From NCBI RefSeq assembly GCF_014697075.1, contig NZ_JACJRE010000009.1, positions 62,001 through 126,000 of the forward strand: a DNA stretch of 64,000 nt, read 5' to 3'. Positions within the stretch are counted from its first letter, which is position 1; every line of letters starts with the position of its first letter. Below the pieces are notes generated by a model. It was given only the letters and a program-made list of their open reading frames with translations. It did no database searches and was not told the DNA's origin. Source of the stretch: Tolypothrix sp. FACHB-123. Its GTDB lineage: Bacteria; Cyanobacteriota; Cyanobacteriia; Cyanobacteriales; Nostocaceae. This document shows, one piece after another, positions 46,874 through 53,453 of this stretch. A program made the position numbers and the translations under genes.

Positions 46874-47178
46874 TAGTTTGATGTGAAGATACTAGGAATG
46901 GCTGTATTGCTTAAATCTTGGGCATAAGTCCACAACTTAGATCCGCCAGCGAGATAATCAGGTGACATTTGAATTGAATTTCTGATCAGCGCTCGATATT
47001 TGTTATCGGCTTGTACGTAAAAAATTCCTGCTTGGCTTACACGCTCGGTGTACCCTACTCCTTCGATAGCGGTCAAATCAGGGTTGATGTTTGCCAAAGT
47101 CAACCCGGCCCACACTGCCAATTTTTCTAAAGTGTTGATTTGGCTAGGAATTTGGGTAGCAATATTTAATGCTGTCAT
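46873..47178 (-). CDS. element protein, first gene of the leftward operon
   Basis: The 101 residues (ALNIATQIPSQINTLEKLAVWAGLTLANINPDL, then GIFYVQADNKYRALIRNSIQMSPDYLAGGSKLWTYAQDLS) have no signal peptide or membrane helix and no recognised family. The stop overlaps the start of the 908-residue gene by one base (TAATG). The operon promoter must lie in 47179-47394, the region shared with the divergent recombinase gene. Confidence 0.6.
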   Translation of the reverse strand: MTALNIATQIPSQINTLEKLAVWAGLTLANINPDLTAIEGVGYTERVSQAGIFYVQADNKYRALIRNSIQMSPDYLAGGSKLWTYAQDLSNTAIPSIFTSN

Positions 47179-47335
47179 GGGGAGAATTTTTAATTACTTT
47201 TCTCCGTTTTATTCAGCTATCAAAATATATGCAATCTTCCACTTTTATGTAAAAGCAGAATAATCACTGATTACGTGTAAGTCTTGTCAGAGTTAGGATT
47301 GAGCGACTTATTACTAATAGTTAATTGGTGAAATA

Positions 47336-47370
47336 TTCCGGTTTTACCTCTGCGACAGGTAAAACCGGAA
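47336..47370. promoter_or_regulatory. perfect 14-7-14 inverted repeat before the recombinase
   Basis: TTCCGGTTTTACCT (47336-47349), CTGCGAC, AGGTAAAACCGGAA (47357-47370) is a perfect dyad 25 bases before the recombinase start. Neither side has a T-run. Arm and spacer lengths resemble crossover sites of tyrosine recombinases, but an operator is equally possible. Confidence 0.6.
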
Positions 47371-47394
47371 GCTTGAACAAACAATTATTTATCA

Positions 47395-47976
47395 ATGAAA
47401 AACAACCGAAATGGACAATCGGCTATTATCACCGACAGTGATTATTCTAAAATCCGCAAGCAGATAAAAAGCCGTAAGTACAAATTACTTTTAGATTTAG
47501 GTTGGTACACTGGCGAACGCTGGGGTGCTTTGGTGCAGTTGCAAATTTGTGATGTTTTTGATGATGACGGTAAACCGAGAGAGTTTATCAACTTTCGCGC
47601 CAGGACTCGCAAGGCTACTCCGGACGGTAAGCGCAAAACGCGCCAAGTCCCGGTGCATCCAATTCTTAGGGAAACTTTAGCTAGTTACAAACCCGAAAAT
47701 GATTCTGTTTGGTTATTCCCTGACCGGGAAGGCAATGAACCAATTACTCTACGCTGGGCTGACATGATTTTGCGATCAGCTGTGGATAAGGCCGGATTAT
47801 CGGCTAAAGGTATCAGCACTCATTCCACCCGCCGCACTTTTATAACCAAGCTGGCTAAACGTGGGGTAGGTTTGGCGACTATCAAAAAAGCCACTGGTCA
47901 CACGGATTTAAAGGTTTTATCTCGCTACATCGAGGTTAGTGACGATGATGTCAAGGAAGCAATAGCTAGTTTATGA
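47395..47976 (+). CDS. minimal tyrosine recombinase/integrase
   Basis: The 193 residues amount to the catalytic domain of the phage integrase family, without the usual N-terminal core-binding domain. The full set of active-site residues is visible: R in TGERWGAL, K in RKTRQVPVHP, H-x-x-R in STHSTRRTF, H in TGHTDLK and the nucleophile Y in SRYIEVSD. Short integrases of this kind occur in cyanobacterial plasmids and integrated elements. It could insert, excise or resolve the element. Its start is divergent from the structural operon, and its stop overlaps the next start by four bases. Confidence 0.88.
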   Translation: MKNNRNGQSAIITDSDYSKIRKQIKSRKYKLLLDLGWYTGERWGALVQLQICDVFDDDGKPREFINFRARTRKATPDGKRKTRQVPVHPILRETLASYKPENDSVWLFPDREGNEPITLRWADMILRSAVDKAGLSAKGISTHSTRRTFITKLAKRGVGLATIKKATGHTDLKVLSRYIEVSDDDVKEAIASL

Positions 47977-48137
47977 ATAACCCTGTGTTTCTACAAGTTG
48001 AAATTTTCTATCTAAGGTTGCAGAAGGGAGAATATGACCACCCCTTTGATTTGGCTAAAGCATTGGAAAATTTAGCTGACATGGCCTGGGATGAAGTTGA
48101 GGAACTTTACCAGCCATCGTTTAGGATTGACCCATAA
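47973..48137 (+). CDS. small acidic protein coupled to the recombinase
   Basis: A 54-residue frame, MNNPVFLQVEIFYLRLQK to FRIDP, starts at the ATG that overlaps the recombinase stop (ATGA). It is helical and acidic (LAKALENLADMAWDEVEELY). The overlap and the protein-like composition support a real gene. It could be a recombination directionality or regulatory factor, though it lacks a recognisable DNA-binding motif. Confidence 0.55.
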   Translation: MNNPVFLQVEIFYLRLQKGEYDHPFDLAKALENLADMAWDEVEELYQPSFRIDP

Positions 48138-48239
48138 AAGGTGTATCACCTCATTGTTTTGCTTAACGCGATCGCACTTCTGAACACCCTGATTCCCAGA
48201 AACGCGATCGCATTTTTTGTAAGTGCTTTATTGCTAAAC

Positions 48240-48258
48240 TTGCCGTGTTACACGGCAA
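48240..48258. promoter_or_regulatory. palindromic operator before the 106-residue gene
   Basis: TTGCCGTGT, one T, ACACGGCAA is a perfect 9-1-9 palindrome ending ten bases before the start codon at 48269, well placed for autoregulation. Confidence 0.65.
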
Positions 48259-48268
48259 TTGAGGCGAT

Positions 48269-48589
48269 ATGAGAAATCAAACCACTTGGGAATCTGGTAG
48301 CACTTGGAACCACGGCGAAACTACTACAATTCGTGTACCAATTGCGCTAGTACCAGAAGTCAAAAGATATGCTAGAGCGATTGATAGTGATTTCCGTTCC
48401 GTCTCCCAGCGCGTGGGGGATGCTTCCTTGGTTCTTCAGGCGATAGAAGCGTATATACAGTACAAACGCACTAAACACCACCCAAACCAGCACTCAAGGG
48501 AACTCGACATTAACACCCGTGCTTGGGACGAGTTGCGGAAGTTTCGCCAACTGCTCAAAGACAACCCATCAGCTTTGGGGCTTGAGTAA
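48269..48589 (+). CDS. ribbon-helix-helix-like element protein
   Basis: The 106 residues carry a TTIRVPIALVPEVKRYARAID segment, the strand-plus-helix start typical of ribbon-helix-helix DNA-binding proteins of plasmids. A helical part (SLVLQAIEAYIQYKR) and a polar tail follow. The palindrome directly upstream fits self-repression. Its last 21 bases overlap the convergent gene. Confidence 0.6.
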   Translation: MRNQTTWESGSTWNHGETTTIRVPIALVPEVKRYARAIDSDFRSVSQRVGDASLVLQAIEAYIQYKRTKHHPNQHSRELDINTRAWDELRKFRQLLKDNPSALGLE

Positions 48590-49036
48590 TTGCCTGATGT
48601 ATTCTGGCGATTCTCCATCCGCGATCGCAATTTCTACATCTTCTTTTTTGGCTTTAGCGATTGGGTTGGTCACACTGCCAATGTGAATACAATTTTTCTT
48701 TCTGCCTACCATCCAGCAGTAGCGGTAGTAATAATATTTTTCACCGTTACGCTTTACCCAGTACTCTTGCACCCAGTGAGTTTGTTCGTCCGCAAATTGT
48801 TTAGGTGTAGGTTGTGTAACTTGCGGACGAACATTTTCCGTAGTGAAAAGGTTGGGAACCACCGAGTTACCCAACCCTTTTGGTGGAAGTTCTAATTCCC
48901 CATACTTACCTACAGATGAAGAAACGCTATCACCCTCAGTTTGGGGTTGTCTAGTAATTTCATCCCAGTAGGGGTCAGATTTTGGTTTAGCAACTTGTAC
49001 AGGATGAATTGTGAATAGAGAAAGTTGTTCATTCAT
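48569..49036 (-). CDS. hypothetical element protein
   Basis: The 155 residues have a polar, proline-rich first half and a compact second half, HWVQEYWVKRNGEKYYYYRYCWMVGRKKNCIHIGS, rich in aromatic and basic residues, then an acidic helix end. The tyrosine-rich block resembles a small domain seen in mobile-element proteins that may bind DNA, but no activity is known to me. It overlaps the preceding gene by eight bases, so the two form an operon. Confidence 0.6.
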   Translation of the reverse strand: MNEQLSLFTIHPVQVAKPKSDPYWDEITRQPQTEGDSVSSSVGKYGELELPPKGLGNSVVPNLFTTENVRPQVTQPTPKQFADEQTHWVQEYWVKRNGEKYYYYRYCWMVGRKKNCIHIGSVTNPIAKAKKEDVEIAIADGESPEYIRQLLKPQS

Positions 49037-49736
49037 GACTTATACTTCCCCCCGCTAATTCATCCCATATCGTTGTATTCCCAATAACTTGAATAAGCTG
49101 ATTTTGACTGTGTGGCTGTTCCCAGTATCGATGTCTTAAACAGCTACGTATCCAGCCTGGAGGATTCTGTATTTTCTCAATTCCACCTCGTAGATTAAAG
49201 AGAATAATAGCTACTTGAATTTCGCTGTAGGGACGGTCTAAAACCTCTTTCTCGCTTTCGTCAAAATGTATACCAACTTCTGAGAGAGTCGCTTGGTTGC
49301 TAATAATATTAGAATGCTGCTGCTGTATATCAGCCTGAACGGAAGAGTTATTGTTTGGTGTGGGTAAATTGTAAGTCGAGTTACTGTTTTGTAAATTTTT
49401 TTCTCGCTTCTTTCTCGGTGGCTTCAACCAATCAAGCGGTCTAACAAGTAACTTAAAAATCTTCCAACTGTACTGTTTTACTACTTGAATTACCCGATGT
49501 TCGCAAAGTATCTCGAATATTTTTTTAAGATAATTGTGGGCATAAGGTTTACCCCTATTTTTTGCTACCCATGCATTGAATTCTGATAAATCTGGCTCTA
49601 CTTCTTCACTGATTGAGCCTTGTCTCATTAGCCACTGCCATAGGACTTTAGCAGCATTAGGTATCTTGTTTTTGTAGCAAAATGATTCGTGTTCTTCAGT
49701 CCAGGGAAGTGTTACAAGGTTGCTATTTTGTGTCAT
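49029..49736 (-). CDS. putative replication-type (winged helix) protein
   Basis: The start is placed at ATG 49736 (MTQNSNLVTLPWTEEHESF); the frame is open to a TTG at 49781. In the 235 residues, the N-terminal 110 look like a winged helix (NAAKVLWQWLMRQGSISEEVEPDLSEFNAWVAKNRGKPY). A basic helix, an Asn/Gln-rich linker and a C-terminal part with PYSEIQVAIILFNLRGGIEKIQNPPGWIRSCLRHRYW follow. The last segment (N-PPGW--S-LR--YW) is similar to C-termini of DnaD/replication-like plasmid proteins. Function is inferred only. Confidence 0.5.
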   Translation of the reverse strand: MTQNSNLVTLPWTEEHESFCYKNKIPNAAKVLWQWLMRQGSISEEVEPDLSEFNAWVAKNRGKPYAHNYLKKIFEILCEHRVIQVVKQYSWKIFKLLVRPLDWLKPPRKKREKNLQNSNSTYNLPTPNNNSSVQADIQQQHSNIISNQATLSEVGIHFDESEKEVLDRPYSEIQVAIILFNLRGGIEKIQNPPGWIRSCLRHRYWEQPHSQNQLIQVIGNTTIWDELAGGSISHE

Positions 49737-49892
49737 AATACTTGCAGTTTTTAAAGCATTTCTTTGCCAAAAGCCTTCCAATCTCTGACAAGTTTTGGTT
49801 GGCTTTTTAACTTTTTAGGTATTGGAAATCAGGCTATTAACCACTCATTAATACCCATTAGAAAACCGTCATTACTAGATGCAATGACGGTT

Positions 49893-50203
49893 TTATTCTT
49901 TTATTTCTATTGCTTTTAACTCGTTCCGACGTTCGCGGAGAATCTCTGCTTGCTGTTCGTGGTACGCCAACTGCTTTTCTGTTTCGTCAATTAGCTGACT
50001 AAGGACTTTCCCAGCGACTGCTTCACCTGACTGTTGCCCGGTGCTAATAGGATTTGATTCTCCGCTATTTTCTCCACTAGTTCCGACCTGGTAAGTCCCA
50101 TGCTCTTCGCTAGCTGGTCGAAAAGCTCCCATGCTTCGGGATTGACTTTCAGGCTTACACCCTTCACTTCTCGCCCTGATTTCGGACGACCTCTGCTGGC
50201 CAT
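49893..50203 (-). pseudogene. ribbon-helix-helix plus coiled-coil protein, probably frameshifted
   Basis: One frame starting at ATG 50203 encodes SRGRPKSGREVKGVSLKVNPEAWELFDQLAKSMGLTRSELVEKIAEN, a good ribbon-helix-helix domain, and stops at 49991. The frame that continues to 49893 encodes a coiled coil (LSQLIDETEKQLAYHEQQAEILRERRNELKAIE) but reads as nonsense over the first part from ATG 50216. The two halves belong together in plasmid-type regulators as I know them, so a frameshift near 50020-50050 is likely. Two overlapping genes or a sequencing error are alternatives. Strong inverted repeats lie immediately upstream. Confidence 0.5.
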
Positions 50204-50231
50204 GTTGCACTGTCATAATGAACCACTCAAT

Positions 50232-50339
50232 TATTGCATATCCAGAAATCTATTATTGACCAAGGTATCTGGATATGCAATATTATACTATTAATGGAAA
50301 TCTAAAAATCCATTAATGCAACGTTCTTGCACGTTGCAT
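50232..50339. promoter_or_regulatory. cluster of three inverted repeats
   Basis: Three perfect dyads follow one another: TATTGCATATCCAGA/TCTGGATATGCAATA (50232-50246 and 50268-50282), ATTAATGGA/TCCATTAAT (50290-50298 and 50309-50317) and ATGCAACG/CGTTGCAT (50316-50323 and 50332-50339). They lie upstream of the ribbon-helix-helix gene and could be its operators, a partition site or part of a replication origin. Confidence 0.65.
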
Positions 50340-50363
50340 GTACCTGATGCCCAATGCCCAACA

Positions 50364-50415
50364 CCAAACCCGCCAGAGATAGCAGCCTGTGCTAGAGAAA
50401 GACCTGCTAGTGAGT
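50364..50415. repeat. 52-base direct repeat, copy 1
   Basis: CCAAACCCGCCAGAGATAGC and the following 32 bases recur at 50537-50588 with a single T/A difference. The unit contains AGCAG and CTGCT arms that can pair. Confidence 0.9.
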
Positions 50416-50536
50416 TGGGGAAAAACCGTAAACCTTAGCTAGGAGAAAGACTTTAGACCAAAAAAACCTGATTAATGCACGTTACCAGCAGAAATTACAC
50501 CAATCAGCCAGCATGTGATGTGTGCTGGCTTTCACT

Positions 50537-50588
50537 CCAAACCCGCCAGAGATAGCAGCCTGAGCTAGAGAAAGACCTGCTAGTGAGT
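50537..50588. repeat. 52-base direct repeat, copy 2
   Basis: The second copy lies 173 bases after the first, 109 bases before the start of the rightward operon. The 480-base region around both copies has no gene and is the element's likely control or origin region. Confidence 0.9.
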
Positions 50589-50696
50589 GAATGACCAATA
50601 ACCAATGACCAATAAAAAAGCGACTGCACTATCTACCAAAGTGCGATCGCGTTATGTGAGTAAGTCAATTACTAGTGATTTATCAAATCTTATGCG

Positions 50697-51164
50697 ATGG
50701 ATAATTTATACACCACACCGCAAGCCTCACAGATAACGGGAATACCGGAAGGAACAATTCGCAGCTGGTTAAGCCGACACCCTGGGGTATTCCAAATCGA
50801 TGTTCATCTAATTGCGGACGAACACGGCCAAAAACTTTGGACTGAAGCCGGAATTGACTTATTGCGTTCCCGTCGTGCATCGAAAAATGCAGCAGATGAC
50901 GTTGCGGAAAATGATGCAGGCGATTTACTGGAATCGTTGCTAGACCATTCCGCCGAAACTCTAGCGCTTGAATATTGGCGACTGTTACCCGGTCGAGTGC
51001 TGCACAGAATTAAGCAAATGCAGCAAAACCCAACACAGCAACAGCGTCAAGTTATCCAAACCTCAGTTCGCGCCGCAATTAATGCAGGTACTGAGCATCT
51101 ACTCTTGCCCACATATCAACCAATTCTGCTGGGGGGAGATGAACAACCAACAACAAACGACTAA
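50697..51164 (+). CDS. MerR-like helix-turn-helix element protein
   Basis: The 155 residues begin MDNLYTTPQASQITGIPEGTIRSWLSRHPG, a DNA-binding helix-turn-helix of the MerR/excisionase kind. A helical region (DAGDLLESLLDHSAETLALEYWRLLPGRVLHRIKQM) follows and a Gln-rich stretch. It could control the rightward operon it heads or act as an excisionase for the recombinase. The 3' end overlaps the next start by 26 bases. Confidence 0.65.
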   Translation: MDNLYTTPQASQITGIPEGTIRSWLSRHPGVFQIDVHLIADEHGQKLWTEAGIDLLRSRRASKNAADDVAENDAGDLLESLLDHSAETLALEYWRLLPGRVLHRIKQMQQNPTQQQRQVIQTSVRAAINAGTEHLLLPTYQPILLGGDEQPTTND

Positions 51165-51387
51165 CAAAGTAGTTCCCTTTACCGGGGAATTTTACGTTCA
51201 GCCTCAGCCATCTGCACCAGTTGCAGCCAGTAACGCACCTTACGCGATCATGATTGCATCTGCACTGGTTGCAGGATTGGCACTTGGGGCAATTAGCACT
51301 TATCAAAGTTCGGATCAAGTGCAATTACGCCAGATGAAAGCTGATGCCCAACAACTCGAAAAAGTTAAAACTCAAGTTTGTAGGTAA
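51139..51387 (+). CDS. small element membrane protein
   Basis: The ATG at 51139, preceded by a strong GGGGGGAG ribosome binding site, gives 82 residues; the frame is open further upstream but overlaps the previous gene. One membrane helix (YAIMIASALVAGLALGAIS) lies between a proline-rich N-terminal part and a charged C-terminal helix (DQVQLRQMKADAQQLEKV). No family recognised. Confidence 0.6.
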   Translation: MNNQQQTTNKVVPFTGEFYVQPQPSAPVAASNAPYAIMIASALVAGLALGAISTYQSSDQVQLRQMKADAQQLEKVKTQVCR

Positions 51388-51396
51388 CTTAAACTT

Positions 51397-51903
51397 ATGG
51401 GATTCCTTGCACGTATTACGAGCGCTGGTAAATCCAGCAATGCTAATTCATCGCTAGCCACTGGCGGACACGCGATTAATAAAGATGTGGTGCTAGCCCC
51501 AACTGACGTAACAGCCATTAATCCCATGAACGCTGGGACATGGCAAACAGTCAGAACCGCACCAATTAACGACATTCCACGCTATTTTACCAAGGAAGAA
51601 GCTACAGCACTTAAAGAACTTGCCAAGCAATGCACCGAAGGCGCAAGACAGTCAAAACGTGCCTATCGCTCACTTAGAAAGATAGAAACTGCTGATGCTG
51701 AGGTACACAAACATCATAGAAATTATGTTCGCGGCGTGGCTGACAGCGAACTTACCAAAAAACGCGCCGACGTTGCAACAGCTCGTCATCTGCACCGCCA
51801 ACGTCCGGAGTATGCTCGTTTGGGGGTTGGCTTGGACAACTCCGAAAACCGAGCCAATCAACGGATTGAAGAACTAAAAGCAAAAATCAAGGCGGCTAAG
51901 TAA
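51397..51903 (+). CDS. element protein, basic helical, unknown
   Basis: The 168 residues have a polar, disordered-looking N-terminus (GFLARITSAGKSSNANSSLATGG), and from about residue 65 long basic helices (EATALKELAKQCTEGARQSKRAYRSLRKIETADAEVHKHHRNY and on). The C-terminus ends in RIEELKAKIKAAK. It may bind nucleic acid or form a coiled coil. The stop overlaps the next start (TAATG). Confidence 0.6.
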   Translation: MGFLARITSAGKSSNANSSLATGGHAINKDVVLAPTDVTAINPMNAGTWQTVRTAPINDIPRYFTKEEATALKELAKQCTEGARQSKRAYRSLRKIETADAEVHKHHRNYVRGVADSELTKKRADVATARHLHRQRPEYARLGVGLDNSENRANQRIEELKAKIKAAK

Positions 51904-52175
51904 TGTCTAAGGCGGTACACCTGGGGGCTTGGTTTTTACTTGGCTGTATCGCCTCTAGTTCTGTAGCTTGGCTAGGGGCGTTACATCCGGCATTATTTCG
52001 GGTGATGTGGGTAATTTACATCATGTGTGCTGCGGCGTTGGTCGTTGCATTACTTACGGATGATGCGGTTCGCCCCTTCCTCAAGCTCAGTGAGCATGAT
52101 TACTATGCTTTATTAATTGCGATCGCGTTTTCAATTTTCCTGGGGGGGGTGCTTTCATGGCTTCTCGGTGGTTGA
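51903..52175 (+). CDS. element membrane protein with three helices
   Basis: The 90 residues are mostly hydrophobic: AWFLLGCIASSSVAWLGALH, VMWVIYIMCAAALVVALL and YYALLIAIAFSIFLGGVLSWLLGG. An acidic loop (TDDAVRPFLKLSEHD) lies between the last two. Function unknown. It overlaps the next gene by 19 bases. Confidence 0.65.
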   Translation: MSKAVHLGAWFLLGCIASSSVAWLGALHPALFRVMWVIYIMCAAALVVALLTDDAVRPFLKLSEHDYYALLIAIAFSIFLGGVLSWLLGG

Positions 52176-52690
52176 AAACTAATTGCTTGGCATCGGCTAC
52201 AGCTGCATTCTGGCTGAGTGCTTTGTCACCACTTCCCCCAATTGGTAAGGGCATCAGCTACGGCTTGGCAATTGTCGCCAGTGTGCAACTGGTGCAGGAA
52301 TCTAAGCGGCTGATGGTCGATGATTCACGCCGGCTTGTACTGCTAGCGATGAATGAAGAATTAGAAGATGTGGAGATTGCACTCCACACCCAGCAACAAG
52401 AAATTGCATTGCAAGAAATTTATGGAGCTTCCGAGCCAACTTACCCGCCGGAAGTTCGGGAGGAATTAACCCAATCACTAGAACACTTGTATGGTGAGCC
52501 TAGCGCAAATCATCCAGATGAGCTTACGGCTTCCACTTCCCAGAAAAAAGCTTTGTATTTAGCGGTGAAAGCTTTGCTTGAAAGTGAGGGGAAGACTTAT
52601 GTAATTGAAAAAGTACTTCGCGTTAGGTGGGCTAAGGGTGAGCAGATGTTACAGCAAATTTTAGATGAGGGTGCAGCCAATGGGTGGTGA
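52157..52690 (+). CDS. element protein with N-terminal membrane segment
   Basis: The 177 residues start with two weak hydrophobic stretches (LASATAAFWLSALSPLPPI and GISYGLAIVASVQLV). A cytoplasmic acidic helical domain follows (RRLVLLAMNEELEDVEIALHTQQQEIALQEIY), and the C-terminus (KKALYLAVKALLESEGKTYVIEKVLRVRWAKGEQMLQQIL) looks like a winged helix of the kind at the end of FtsK-type proteins, though no ATPase is attached. It is the last gene before a terminator. Confidence 0.6.
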   Translation: MASRWLKTNCLASATAAFWLSALSPLPPIGKGISYGLAIVASVQLVQESKRLMVDDSRRLVLLAMNEELEDVEIALHTQQQEIALQEIYGASEPTYPPEVREELTQSLEHLYGEPSANHPDELTASTSQKKALYLAVKALLESEGKTYVIEKVLRVRWAKGEQMLQQILDEGAANGW

Positions 52691-52693
52691 AAT

Positions 52694-52735
52694 TGCGATC
52701 GCGTTGAGAAGGAAGGAAACGCGATCGCATTTTTT
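52694..52735 (+). terminator. intrinsic terminator built from two HIP1 octamers
   Basis: TGCGATCGCGTT and AACGCGATCGCA form a perfect 12-base stem (52694-52705 and 52718-52729) with a purine loop, followed by six T. It lies directly past the stop of the rightward operon. Confidence 0.9.
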
Positions 52736-52786
52736 GACCCAAAGACTTGAAACGTTTACAAGGTAAAAATTATCACAAAAATTGAT

Positions 52787-52942
52787 ATGGAATTTAAGTT
52801 AACCCGCAATGGTTGTTTATTTTTTCGATTAGGGAAGCTTCGAGTTGATAGCTTCGCTCACAGAGACGAAAATCGTTGGTTTAATCCCTGGGGCTGGTTT
52901 TGTTGTTGCTGGGATGGCATTTGTTTTTTTGAACTTAAATAA
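52787..52942 (+). CDS. very small Trp/Cys/Phe-rich protein
   Basis: A 51-residue frame starts at ATG 52787 (MEFKLTRNGCLFFRLGKLR) and contains RWFNPWGWFCCCWDGICFFELK. The unusual composition, with aromatic residues and four cysteines close together, argues against chance. No ribosome binding site is clear and no family was recognised. Confidence 0.4.
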   Translation: MEFKLTRNGCLFFRLGKLRVDSFAHRDENRWFNPWGWFCCCWDGICFFELK

Positions 52943-52972
52943 TCAATATCAATCCAAATAACTTTTAACACC

Positions 52973-53197
52973 ATGACTAATTTAGAAAACATCCCTCAAC
53001 CCGATCCATCTTGGGACTACTACGAAATCTGGAATTCACTAGTTGCTATCAAAAGCCGGATAGATACGGCATTAAATTTTATAGCCAAAGCTGAACAGGC
53101 AGACAATGAAACCGATGAAAAGCTGATCGAAATATTAGAGCCAGCTTCAAACGAACTAGAGGAAATTATTGACAAGGATTTAGAAGAGTTTTTTTAG
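52973..53197 (+). CDS. small acidic element protein
   Basis: The 74 residues are acidic and helical (IKSRIDTALNFIAKAEQADNETDEKLIEILEPASNELEEIIDKDLEEFF). A phage- or plasmid-type regulator or anti-defence protein would fit the size and charge, but nothing specific supports either. It lies between the terminator and the non-coding region of the IS110-like gene. Confidence 0.5.
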   Translation: MTNLENIPQPDPSWDYYEIWNSLVAIKSRIDTALNFIAKAEQADNETDEKLIEILEPASNELEEIIDKDLEEFF

Positions 53198-53453
53198 CCT
53201 GATGAGCCAGCTTGACTCACTGGCGAAACGCGATCCAAATTGCGATCGCGTCGCGGTCTGAGTCCAAATCAGTCGCCAGCATTCCTAGATGTAACTTAGG
53301 GCTTTGAAGCAGAAGAAGGCTTTTAGCTTTTGGAATTTCGCAAGCTCGGTTACTGGGGGATGCTGTTTAAATCCCAATGTCTTGAGAGTGAAGCAGGCTT
53401 ACGGCCTTTGGGTGATTCTTAGACAACAACGGGAATTTTAAAAACACCACCCC
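53198..53453. other. non-coding region upstream of the IS110-like gene
   Basis: The 256 bases hold a GCCAG/CTGGC hairpin (53206-53224), a HIP1-type cluster, and two related blocks. Block 1 starts TGAAGCAG at 53305 and continues with GGCTTTTAGCTTTTGG. Block 2 starts TGAAGCAG at 53389 and continues with GCTTACGGCCTTTGGGTGAT. A third relative lies downstream of the gene inside the CRISPR-like unit. In IS110 elements such flanking DNA encodes the bridge RNA. Confidence 0.5.

Noticed and set aside
48160-48220. Pair of HIP1 octamers followed by T-run as terminator after the 54-residue gene
   Set aside because: Only the 8-base palindromes themselves can pair and the loop is long, so it is weaker than the clear case at 52694 and was not listed as a terminator.
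48590-48895. 101-codon rightward frame with hydrophobic content
   Set aside because: It is antisense to the 155-residue gene and its composition mirrors the tyrosine-rich block there.
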